Source of the DNA: an uncultured Christensenella sp.
Lineage (GTDB): Bacteria; Bacillota; Clostridia; Christensenellales; UBA1242
Direction of reading: 5' to 3'
Assembly (NCBI GenBank): GCA_949293915.1
Contig: CASFFJ010000181.1
Coordinates: 1-10,607 of the forward strand
Length of the DNA stretch: 10,607 bases
Shown: positions 4,742 through 10,392 of the stretch, in pieces
How the letters are laid out: the number at the start of each line of letters is the position of its first letter
Numbering within the stretch: the stretch's first letter is position 1
Notes under the pieces: generated by a model
Seen by the model: only the letters and a program-made list of their open reading frames with translations
Database searches by the model: none
What the model was told of the DNA's origin: nothing
Translations under genes and position numbers: made by a program

Positions 4742-4969
4742 ATGGCACAATATATTTTTGAAAATGGGGAAACCTTGGGTCAATTTTGCAAGAGAACCGG
4801 AGCCAAATACATTACGATGTATGATCGATTAAAGCGACAGGGAGTCTCTTTAAAAGATTTACCCAACTTTGAAAGAAAAAAAATCAAAGTGGACGGAATG
4901 TCGTATATAGAATATTGTAAAAAAAATAAATGTTCTTATACAAAGTTCTACTACATTGCAAAGAAATAA
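4742..4969 (+). CDS. small helix-turn-helix-like protein made of two repeated modules
   Basis: 75 residues, preceded by AAAGGAAAG. Residues 9-31 and 52-74 align without gaps at a 43-residue offset: Gly, Cys, Lys, Tyr, Tyr and Lys are shared at identical positions (G9/G52, C16/C59, K17/K60, Y23/Y66, Y27/Y70, K31/K74), and aromatic or basic residues are conserved elsewhere. Each unit looks like a helix-turn-helix ('...eYCkkn..sYtkfyyiakK'), joined by a basic linker (RKKIKV). A small DNA-binding regulator or nucleoid-type protein is likely; the target is unknown. Confidence 0.6.
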   Translation: MAQYIFENGETLGQFCKRTGAKYITMYDRLKRQGVSLKDLPNFERKKIKVDGMSYIEYCKKNKCSYTKFYYIAKK

Positions 4970-4979
4970 AAAATAAATA

Positions 4980-5008
4980 TTGATATATTTTTATTTTTTC
5001 AATATCTT
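4980..5008 (+). promoter_or_regulatory. possible promoter
   Basis: TTGATA (4980-4985), 17-bp spacer, TATCTT (5003-5008), in an AT-rich gap. ATATTGA (4978-4984) and TCAATAT (4999-5005) also form a 7-bp dyad across it, which could be an operator. CGGAGG (5027-5032) follows as ribosome-binding site of the next gene. Confidence 0.4.
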
Positions 5009-5037
5009 AAAAGAGAAAAAACGAATCGGAGGTAAAA

Positions 5038-5283
5038 ATGGATTTTTCATTTGAGACAAGACGGCGTCGGCTGTTAAGCATTCAGCCGGGGCAAAAAGTT
5101 TGTTATTTCTCGACAGAAAGCGAAAAAAACGGAACGAGACGGACGGAAGATGATGTAAAATTATTCAAATTAGCGCGCGATCTTTACGAAAAGGGGCGCG
5201 TTTTTCTCGTTCAATCAAAGAGATTTCAACAAAAAAACGGGGCACAAGCCATTGATTATTTAGCAATCGGAAGAAAAAAATAA
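5038..5283 (+). CDS. small uncharacterised phage protein
   Basis: 81 residues with a strong CGGAGG site 5 bp before the ATG. The N-terminus is basic (RRRR), the middle reads FKLARDLYEKGRVFLVQSKRF, and the end is YLAIGRKK. The order 'ARDLYEKGRVFLVQ..R....YLA' recalls a group of short phage proteins near recombination genes, but I cannot name it. It is soluble and likely alpha/beta. It sits just before the duplicated promoter that drives the recombination operon. Confidence 0.6.
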   Translation: MDFSFETRRRRLLSIQPGQKVCYFSTESEKNGTRRTEDDVKLFKLARDLYEKGRVFLVQSKRFQQKNGAQAIDYLAIGRKK

Positions 5284-5310
5284 AAAAATGAAAAAAAATA
5301 AAAAACCCCC

Positions 5311-5339
5311 TTTACATTTTACAAAAATTGTGAAATAAT
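5311..5339 (+). promoter_or_regulatory. promoter of the recombination operon (copy 1)
   Basis: TTTACA (5311-5316), 17-bp spacer, AATAAT (5334-5339). The spacer contains the near-perfect dyad TTTTACAA-aaa-TTGTGAAA (5317-5335, 7 of 8 pairs), an operator-like arrangement. The tandem 9-mers GGAAACGTA and GGAAAAGTA (5341-5358) lie at the expected start site. The same spacer and leader recur at 9949-10012. Confidence 0.65.
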
Positions 5340-5380
5340 AGGAAACGTAGGAAAAGTAAGATAAAAAAACAAAGGAGATA
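5317..5380 (+). repeat. 64-bp perfect repeat, copy 1
   Basis: Identical to 9949-10012 at all 64 positions, running from just after the -35 through the -10 and leader to the AAAGGAGATA ribosome-binding site. Downstream coding sequences are unrelated, so the repeat is regulatory rather than a gene duplication. Confidence 0.9.
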
Positions 5381-5384
5381 CAAA

Positions 5385-5603
5385 ATGAATATCACACTTG
5401 AAGAATACATGGAAATGACCGATCAGATTGTTTCGTTAAAATGGCAAAACCAGCATTTAAAAAAGCTGCTTTCCGAATCCAAAAAATGCATGCAACTGGC
5501 GACTCGTCACAATGAAGAGAACGCTTGCTATTTTTCACGTATCATCCCTATTCTGACCGCGAATGATGTCAAAAGTTTTTTTGAACTGAACTTTGATTTA
5601 TAA
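5385..5603 (+). CDS. small coiled-coil protein, first gene of the recombination operon
   Basis: 72 residues, start fixed by AAAGGAGATA in the repeated leader. Residues about 4-38 are strongly helical with hydrophobic heptads (LEEYMEMTDQIVSLKWQNQHLKKLL), suggesting a dimeric coiled coil, and it contains two cysteines. It has no recognised family. It shares its promoter type with the gene at 10015 but no protein similarity. Confidence 0.6.
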   Translation: MNITLEEYMEMTDQIVSLKWQNQHLKKLLSESKKCMQLATRHNEENACYFSRIIPILTANDVKSFFELNFDL

Positions 5604-5614
5604 GGAGGGTAACA

Positions 5615-5758
5615 ATGACCAAAACAGAAATGATTTTAATCGTCCTCGCGACAACACTCATCTGTGTTTTCTGCGCCTCATGCGCCCAGGCAAAAACCTG
5701 CTACAACAGGGCAATGGCGGAAAATGACGGGTGTGACGTCTATATCATCACGGATTAA
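5615..5758 (+). CDS. small membrane-anchored or lipoprotein-like peptide
   Basis: 47 residues (MTKTEMILIV...). AAGGAGGG (5602-5609) is an excellent ribosome-binding site overlapping the previous stop, and the stop itself runs into the AGGAGG of the next gene. Residues about 6-22 form a hydrophobic segment rich in I, L, V and C, followed by FCASC (18-22) where a cysteine could be lipidated, and a short polar tail with two more cysteines. The gene uses more C-ending codons (ATC, GTC, CTC, GCC) than its neighbours. It could be a superinfection-exclusion-type membrane peptide, a guess from topology only. Confidence 0.6.
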   Translation: MTKTEMILIVLATTLICVFCASCAQAKTCYNRAMAENDGCDVYIITD

Positions 5759-5768
5759 GGAGGAAAAA

Positions 5769-5996
5769 ATGGATTTTAATGAAGAAACTGCAACAAATAA
5801 TGTTAAAACGTGGGCTTTTTATAAAGCAGGAACATCGGGAAGTTTTACGACAGCACTTTGTTCAGCGTTTGAAAAAGCGGATTTGGGAAACCGGCAGAGA
5901 TTAAGGGAGGCGTTTCCGTTATTATTTAAAACGGCGGACGAATGGTTTGTTTCGGATGATCCGGATGCGTATTTAAAAGAGATTTTGAAAAAATAG
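5769..5996 (+). CDS. small conserved-looking phage protein upstream of the exonuclease
   Basis: 75 residues from ATG 5769, chosen because AAGGAGG (5757-5763) precedes it; upstream extension would run through the 5615-5758 gene. The core FYKAGTSGSFTTALCSAFEKAD, then NRQRLREAFPLLF, matches a type of short phage protein ('F...GS..TAL..A..KAD..N...L...FP') commonly found near early genes. Its function is not established. It ends 11 bp before the exonuclease gene. Confidence 0.65.
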   Translation: MDFNEETATNNVKTWAFYKAGTSGSFTTALCSAFEKADLGNRQRLREAFPLLFKTADEWFVSDDPDAYLKEILKK

Positions 5997-6007
5997 GAGA
6001 TAATAAA

Positions 6008-6856
6008 ATGGGCAATATTCAATTTATAAAGGATGAAGAATATTTTTCGTGTAAAGCACTGTCGGCTTCGCAAATAAAGGATTACAATAAGGGTGCGTAT
6101 TATTTTTGGAAAAGAAGTGTTTTTAACGACGAAAGAGAAAAAGAGGAAGACACAGACGCTTTGTGTTTTGGAAAGCTGACACATTGTCTCGTTTTGGAGC
6201 CAGAAGAGTTTGAAAAAAAGTTTTTAGTTTTGGATTGGGGGACAAAAACGAGAAAGACGGAAAAATATAAAAAAGCGCAATTGGACAATCCTGATAAAGT
6301 TCTTGTTCTTCCATCCGAATATGAAAAAAGCCAAAAAATGGTAAAAGCACTTAAAAATCACGATTTGGCAAACGTAATTCTTACCGGTGGACATAGCGAA
6401 GTCCCGTTTATGTGGACGGACTCCGAAACGGGGATGCCGTGCAAGATGAAAGCGGACAAGATTAAAAAAATTGCCGGAGGTCGGATTTTAATTGTCGACT
6501 ACAAAACAACGTCCGACATTGAGAGTATTCTTAAGTGGCCGCAAAAATTAGGATATCCTTTGCAAGAAGCGATGTATCGGTTCGGGATACAAAATCGGTT
6601 TAATATCGATGATTCATCGATTGATTTTATGTTTATTTTACAATCAAACAAGGAGGGCGAAGAAGATGTAATATGTTGTGCAGATACGGATTATGAAACA
6701 CTCACGGCCGCGGAAGACATCACGCGCCATCATATCCGGCAGATTAGCGAAAAATTGAAAGAGTGGGAAGAAAATAAGGATAAAAGCATTTTTTCGGCAT
6801 ATCCGAATAAAATGACAATCCGGTATTCAAATTTGTATTTAGAAAGAGGAGAATAA
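6008..6856 (+). CDS. RecE/YqaJ-like PD-(D/E)XK exonuclease (DUF3799-type)
   Basis: 282 residues. The pattern fits the C-terminal nuclease domain of exonuclease VIII: SASQIKDY (19-26), GKLTHCLVLEP with His59, SEVPF with Glu131, CKMKADKI with Asp150, IVDYKTT with Asp164 and Lys166, and the following helix Q186..Y190. These fill the metal-binding and catalytic positions of the family. It should resect dsDNA ends 5'-to-3', leaving 3' overhangs for the RecT-type annealase encoded 4 bp downstream. Length fits the stand-alone phage version. AGGAG at 5995-5999 is the ribosome-binding site. Confidence 0.85.
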   Translation: MGNIQFIKDEEYFSCKALSASQIKDYNKGAYYFWKRSVFNDEREKEEDTDALCFGKLTHCLVLEPEEFEKKFLVLDWGTKTRKTEKYKKAQLDNPDKVLVLPSEYEKSQKMVKALKNHDLANVILTGGHSEVPFMWTDSETGMPCKMKADKIKKIAGGRILIVDYKTTSDIESILKWPQKLGYPLQEAMYRFGIQNRFNIDDSSIDFMFILQSNKEGEEDVICCADTDYETLTAAEDITRHHIRQISEKLKEWEENKDKSIFSAYPNKMTIRYSNLYLERGE

Positions 6857-6860
6857 AAAA

Positions 6861-7508
6861 ATGAATAATGAAATCGTATCCAAAGAACAAGAGACAAGGG
6901 ATTTTGTGGAACTGCAAAAAGAAAAAATTAGCCGGTTTATTAAAGGAAATATGTTACCAAAAGGGTGCACACCGGACGAGGCTTTCGCAAGAATCATAGC
7001 GGGCGCGGATTTGGGGTTAAAACCATTTCAGGCGATTAACGGAATTGCTATCTTGAATGGAAAACCGACACTTCATTCGGACAGTATCCCGGCGATTGTA
7101 ATGGCTACCGGAATGGTTGAAGATATGGGACATAAGTTCGAGGGACAAGATGAAGATTTAAGTTGTACATTTTATTGCAAGCGAAAAGGGGTTGAACACG
7201 TTCAGGAGTGGACATATTCAGTCAAGGAGGCGCGCCAAGCCGGATTATTGAATAACATTGTGTGGAAAAATCACACGAGAAAGATGTTATTTAACCGAGC
7301 TAGGACGTATTGTTTCCGAAACACATTTCCGGATGTTTTGGGTAATTTATACAGTTACGAAGAAGCGTCAGAAATCAATACGAATATTCAAACTGTAGAA
7401 AAGCCGGATAATATTGAAGAATTAAAAGAACGGTTTAAAGAAGCGAAAGAGGGTTCAGAAGAGTTGGTTCTGGAAGCGGAAACTGAAAAAGTTTATAGTC
7501 TTTTTTAG
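6861..7508 (+). CDS. recT: RecT-family single-strand annealing protein
   Basis: 215 residues. The RecT signature is clear: AGADLGLKPFQAINGIAILNGKPTLHSDSIPAIV (about 47-80), a CTFYCKRKG strand, the WTYSVKEARQAGLL segment (117-130), then W-KNHTRKMLFNRARTYCFRNTFPDVLGNLYSYEEA (135-169). RecT forms rings or filaments on ssDNA and promotes annealing and strand invasion. It pairs with the upstream exonuclease. AGGAG (6846-6850) precedes the ATG. It is shorter at the C-terminus than E. coli RecT (269 residues), which is common in phage versions. Confidence 0.88.
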   Translation: MNNEIVSKEQETRDFVELQKEKISRFIKGNMLPKGCTPDEAFARIIAGADLGLKPFQAINGIAILNGKPTLHSDSIPAIVMATGMVEDMGHKFEGQDEDLSCTFYCKRKGVEHVQEWTYSVKEARQAGLLNNIVWKNHTRKMLFNRARTYCFRNTFPDVLGNLYSYEEASEINTNIQTVEKPDNIEELKERFKEAKEGSEELVLEAETEKVYSLF

Positions 7509-7522
7509 TAAGAAGACCTAAA

Positions 7523-7576
7523 GCGGAATCATATGAATATTGGCGAATAAATATGTGAAATACCAAACCATTCCGC
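7523..7576 (+). ncRNA. structured 54-nt intergenic element
   Basis: GCGGAAT (7523-7529) and ATTCCGC (7570-7576) form a perfect closing stem. Inside, CATAT (7530-7534) stacks directly on it and pairs with ATATG (7551-7555), and TATT pairs with AATA around a GGCG loop. The loop could also pair with CGCC (7576-7579), or TTGG (7540-7543) with CCAA (7563-7566). It lies between recT and the HTH gene, ending 29 bp before the ATG. It may be a leader regulatory RNA, a processing site or a DNA operator. No T-tract follows, so it is not a standard terminator. Confidence 0.4.
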
Positions 7577-7605
7577 GCCCAACGTTTTAAAAAAGGAGAA
7601 ATAAA

Positions 7606-7836
7606 ATGGAACGTTATATTATTTTTGAAGTAAAAGAACAGCGGCGGATGTCGTGGGGTCAAATGGAAAAACTGTTTGGTGTAAATAAGGGGACACTTTG
7701 GAGGTATGCGCATGGTCATAAAAATATCAGCAAAAAACAAATGGACAAAATTGAAAGAAAATTGACGCAACTGGGATATTACGGAAAGATGTCAGTTATT
7801 GAAAGATTATTAAAATTATTAGGATTTATTAAATAA
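7606..7836 (+). CDS. small helix-turn-helix protein
   Basis: 76 residues, AGGAG at 7594-7598. Residues about 15-45 (MSWGQMEKLFGVNKGTLWRYAHGHKNIS) follow the XRE-like pattern, with the recognition helix around NKGTLWRYAHG. The C-terminal part is helical and basic with a hydrophobic end (ERLLKLLGFIK). It may regulate the structured leader region or neighbouring promoters. It is not recognisable as a specific repressor and is shorter than CI-type repressors. Confidence 0.65.
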   Translation: MERYIIFEVKEQRRMSWGQMEKLFGVNKGTLWRYAHGHKNISKKQMDKIERKLTQLGYYGKMSVIERLLKLLGFIK

Positions 7837-7837
7837 A

Positions 7838-8056
7838 ATGAAACCAAAAACAAAAATAAATGAAGAATGGGCGGAAGAATTAAAAAGAGTAAGGAAAAAA
7901 TACAAACTCAGTATATCCTTATTTTCAAGATTATTAAGGAGATCAAGAAAATCTATTTATATTTACGAGGATAAAACACTTGGAATATCTGAAGAAGTAA
8001 TTGATAGAGTTAGATTTATTGATAAAGTATTGGGAGAATTGATGAATGTTAGTTAA
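7838..8056 (+). CDS. small XRE-like DNA-binding protein
   Basis: 72 residues, ATG 1 bp after the previous stop. Residues about 12-60 (WAEELKRVRKKYKLSISLFSRLLRRSRKSIYIYE) have the five-helix XRE layout: the HTH is KLSISLFSRLLRRSRKSIYIYE, very basic in the recognition region. The stop lies 10 bp inside the next gene (overlap 8046-8056), so the two are translationally coupled. AT-rich composition begins here. It could be the antitoxin-like or autoregulatory partner of the 284-residue protein; this is inference from overlap and order. Confidence 0.65.
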   Translation: MKPKTKINEEWAEELKRVRKKYKLSISLFSRLLRRSRKSIYIYEDKTLGISEEVIDRVRFIDKVLGELMNVS

Positions 8057-8900
8057 AAAAAAGTCACCTGTTTGTTGTTCAAAAGCGAATCCGGAAGCCA
8101 TTTCTGAATATTTATCAGCTAGGCTTGTTAATTATTTAAAAAATAGAGCAATAGATGTTTTGTTAAAAACAGATATAATTCGTGGTAAACTCATAATCAG
8201 AGGGTTTGTTATAGAACGAAATATTTTTTATTTTTTAAACAATTTGTTTTTAAAAAGTAAAATAAAAAGATGGTTGAAAGAAGAATATGAAAATCCCATA
8301 TCCATTCAATCTGTAAAACAATCTATGTGTTATATTAAAAAAGAAACAGTAACTGATATTTTTCCAGATTTTAAACAATACGTATATGAATACGAATTAC
8401 CATCAAATAATTATTTCGAAGAAGAAAAAATCAGAAATATCATAAAGGGGCTTGAATATCCGGTTGAATGTTTTTTGAAATTAGACAAAAATGTTTTTAC
8501 TGTTTATGTTCAGAAAAAAGATTCTAAAAAAATAGATCAAGATTTATACGGGTTTTCATTTCAAAAAATAATTTGCGACTTTGAAAATTATATAAACGAT
8601 AAATCTATGGTTATAGATTTAAATAGAAATATTGAAATTATTTTTGAAAAACTTTCCGAAAAAATATATAAAGAATTACCTGATTTTATTTTAAACGAAT
8701 CGGCAAAAATTAAGATAATTTTTGAAATAATTAAAGATACGCATAATTTTAAAATTAAAATCGTAACAAAAAACGGAAATCTTGAGGATGAAACACACGA
8801 TATAACCGGCGAGTTTACAATAGATGACGCTTTAAAAGATACCGGTCTATCTGAAAAATCGTTGATTGATATTTGGAATGAAAAATATGGAAAGGAATAA
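8046..8900 (+). CDS. uncharacterised AT-rich 284-residue protein
   Basis: 284 residues, ATG overlapping the upstream gene, GGGAG at 8032-8036. I recognise no family. The sequence is rich in I, K, N, F and Y and soluble, with no signal peptide or transmembrane helix. The N-terminal ~90 residues are basic and helical (SARLVNYLKNRAIDVLL..., KIKRWLKEEYENP); the middle is mixed alpha/beta (ECFLKLDKNVFTVYVQKKD); a beta-rich KIKIIFEII...KIKIVTKNGN segment follows at about 232-256; the C-terminus (FTIDDALKDTGLSEKSLIDIW) looks helical. GC is far below the recombination genes (8 of 60 at 8221-8280 against 24 of 60 at 6541-6600), suggesting separate acquisition. Its function is unknown. Confidence 0.7.
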   Translation: MLVKKKSPVCCSKANPEAISEYLSARLVNYLKNRAIDVLLKTDIIRGKLIIRGFVIERNIFYFLNNLFLKSKIKRWLKEEYENPISIQSVKQSMCYIKKETVTDIFPDFKQYVYEYELPSNNYFEEEKIRNIIKGLEYPVECFLKLDKNVFTVYVQKKDSKKIDQDLYGFSFQKIICDFENYINDKSMVIDLNRNIEIIFEKLSEKIYKELPDFILNESAKIKIIFEIIKDTHNFKIKIVTKNGNLEDETHDITGEFTIDDALKDTGLSEKSLIDIWNEKYGKE

Positions 8901-8902
8901 AA

Positions 8903-9373
8903 ATGTATAAAAATCTAATCATACTTTTAACATGCATTAAAGGATATGCGAAAAATATCCATTATGAAGTTAAGGGAAGCGCATTTTATAGCAAACACCT
9001 ATTAGCGGATAGGGTTATAGGGGACAATCAAGAGTTTATCGATGATATAAACGAGATTTTGTTCTTGGGAGTTCAAAAAAATCCGCCTCTTTCCGAAGAT
9101 ATTTATAAAATTGCGTGGACGGAAATGCCTTTAACGACGGATAATGATCAACAAAATTATACAAACCTATACGAATTACTGGTAAAGACGGTCAATCATT
9201 TAAACTTTATAATCCATCAAGACATTTCAGCGGCGGCGGGTGACTTATGCGGAAGAATAGCGTCAGATATACAGCAAATGACCGGTCTTGTTTGGAAACA
9301 GGCTTATCCGTATATGGAGGAAAACAACATTCATTTTGAAATAAAAGAGGAGGGTGAAGAATGGACGTTTTAG
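8903..9373 (+). CDS. Dps-like mini-ferritin (ferritin fold)
   Basis: 156 residues. Helix A carries NIHYEVKG with His20; helix B then gives His32 (YSKHLL), Asp36, Asp47 and Glu51 (DDINEILFLG). The spacings H-12-H-4-D-11-D-4-E are exactly those of the E. coli Dps ferroxidase ligands (H51, H63, D67, D78, E82), and 'VKG..F...H...D' is the family's core motif. The DNA-binding N-terminal tail of E. coli Dps is missing. The C-terminal helix (AGDLCGRIASDIQQMTGLVWKQAYPY) fits a four-helix bundle. The expected role is iron oxidation/storage and peroxide protection in the cytoplasm as a 12-mer. It overlaps the GNAT gene by 13 bp. Confidence 0.65.
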   Translation: MYKNLIILLTCIKGYAKNIHYEVKGSAFYSKHLLADRVIGDNQEFIDDINEILFLGVQKNPPLSEDIYKIAWTEMPLTTDNDQQNYTNLYELLVKTVNHLNFIIHQDISAAAGDLCGRIASDIQQMTGLVWKQAYPYMEENNIHFEIKEEGEEWTF

Positions 9374-9894
9374 AATATCGGGTTGTTCTTTTTGAAGACA
9401 GGCGAGAATTAAAGCCGGAAACCGGAATAGATGATGTCGAGGCAAAAAAGAACGCGCAAGAAAATATTATTTTTAAAAACATCTGGGAAGCCGAAAAAGA
9501 ATACTCAAAAGAATTGTCGGAGATAACAGGTTATCCGGAGTATGTTTTTAATCCATATCCCGGAATGATTGTCGCGGCGCTTTCCGATAAAAACGATGTG
9601 CTCGGATTTATCACAATTTCGCTAAACTTGCTTAATAAAAGTTGCTGGATTGCTCATAGTTGGGTAAACAAGAAGTGCCGAAAGCAAGGTGTATATAAAT
9701 TGATGTTGAAGCGGGTTATAAAGGCGATAGAGGATATAAATAAAACTCTGGATCCTGAAAGACAGATAGAACGGCTTGAATTAGGTATTTTTCTTTCAAA
9801 CGCAATATCAAAAAAAGTTCACAGAAAGATTGGATTTTTACCGGTTGCAAGACTTTGTTCGGCGGAAATAAAAAAAATATCTGAAAAATTATAA
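9361..9894 (+). CDS. GNAT-family N-acetyltransferase
   Basis: 177 residues. The start lies inside the Dps-like gene, preceded by GAGGAGGG (9347-9354). Motif A is at 94-118: CWIAHSWVNKKCRKQGVY, with R107-K-Q-G110-V-Y112 as the acetyl-CoA pyrophosphate loop (R/Q-x-x-G-x-G/A/Y form). Motif B is LGIFLSNAISKKVHRKIGF (141-159), with Asn147 and the terminal K-x-GF. The protein should acetylate an amine from acetyl-CoA; the substrate is unknown. Phage GNATs may modify host proteins or toxins, but nothing here tells which. It is followed by a strong terminator, closing the operon. Confidence 0.8.
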   Translation: MDVLEYRVVLFEDRRELKPETGIDDVEAKKNAQENIIFKNIWEAEKEYSKELSEITGYPEYVFNPYPGMIVAALSDKNDVLGFITISLNLLNKSCWIAHSWVNKKCRKQGVYKLMLKRVIKAIEDINKTLDPERQIERLELGIFLSNAISKKVHRKIGFLPVARLCSAEIKKISEKL

Positions 9895-9901
9895 TTAAAT
9901 C

Positions 9902-9931
9902 AATACACTTTTTTTAAAGTGTATTTTTTTT
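9902..9931 (+). terminator. strong rho-independent terminator
   Basis: A perfect 10-bp stem AATACACTTT / AAAGTGTATT (9902-9911, 9916-9925) with a TTTT loop and a T8 tract (9924-9931), 8 bp after the GNAT stop. It isolates the next promoter from upstream readthrough. Confidence 0.9.
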
Positions 9932-9942
9932 ATAAAAACCGC

Positions 9943-9971
9943 TTGACGTTTTACAAAAATTGTGAAATAAT
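9943..9971 (+). promoter_or_regulatory. promoter of the last operon (copy 2)
   Basis: TTGACG (9943-9948), 17-bp spacer, AATAAT (9966-9971), the same core as at 5311-5339 with a stronger -35. The spacer dyad TTTTACAA-aaa-TTGTGAAA is at 9949-9967. It stands between a strong terminator and the gene at 10015, so it must drive that gene. Confidence 0.72.
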
Positions 9972-10012
9972 AGGAAACGTAGGAAAAGTAAGATAAAAAA
10001 ACAAAGGAGATA
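9949..10012 (+). repeat. 64-bp perfect repeat, copy 2
   Basis: Identical to 5317-5380, including the tandem GGAAACGTA/GGAAAAGTA at 9973-9990 and the ribosome-binding site AAAGGAGATA. Divergence begins immediately at each end (TTTACA versus TTGACG upstream; a CA insertion before the ATG in copy 1). Confidence 0.9.
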
Positions 10013-10014
10013 AA

Positions 10015-10305
10015 ATGAGTAAATGTATTAACCAGATGTCCATCGAAGACATCGTATTGAACAAAATAAAACAGCTTTATATTTTATACAGGTCAAAATA
10101 CGACTTTGATATGGAATGTGAATCCGTGCCATACGGAGATACATATGTTAACACTAATTATTATGTGACAGAAAAAAGCGAAGAAAAGTGTCTTGAAGAT
10201 TTTAAAGAAGACACAACAGGTTATATGATTGTTGAAGAATTGTATGACGATGAAGATTTTTGTTCAAAAATTAAAGAAATGATTAACAATTTTAAGGGGA
10301 AATAA
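10015..10305 (+). CDS. small acidic protein of unknown function
   Basis: 96 residues with an acidic C-terminal half (EEKCLEDFKEDTT, VEELYDDEDFCSK), three cysteines and mixed alpha/beta character; no signal peptide or membrane segment. It is the first gene after the duplicated promoter, so it should be expressed together with the recombination operon. Small acidic early proteins sometimes act as DNA mimics or anti-defence inhibitors; here that is only a possibility from size, charge and position. Confidence 0.6.
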   Translation: MSKCINQMSIEDIVLNKIKQLYILYRSKYDFDMECESVPYGDTYVNTNYYVTEKSEEKCLEDFKEDTTGYMIVEELYDDEDFCSKIKEMINNFKGK

Positions 10306-10306
10306 C

Positions 10307-10384
10307 ATGAAAGAATACACAATAGAGGTTAAAAACGAACACAAATGGAAAGAAGGACTCCAAATGAAACAGATAACGATTTAG
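10307..10384 (+). CDS. 25-residue peptide gene
   Basis: MKEYTIEVKNEHKWKEGLQM and a short end. The ATG is 1 bp after the previous stop, with AAGGGGAA upstream; its TAG overlaps the TAGGAGG of the next gene. Spacing supports real translation in the operon, but such a short frame could also just be a coupling leader. It is charged, with no membrane segment. Confidence 0.4.
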   Translation: MKEYTIEVKNEHKWKEGLQMKQITI

Positions 10385-10392
10385 GAGGAAAT

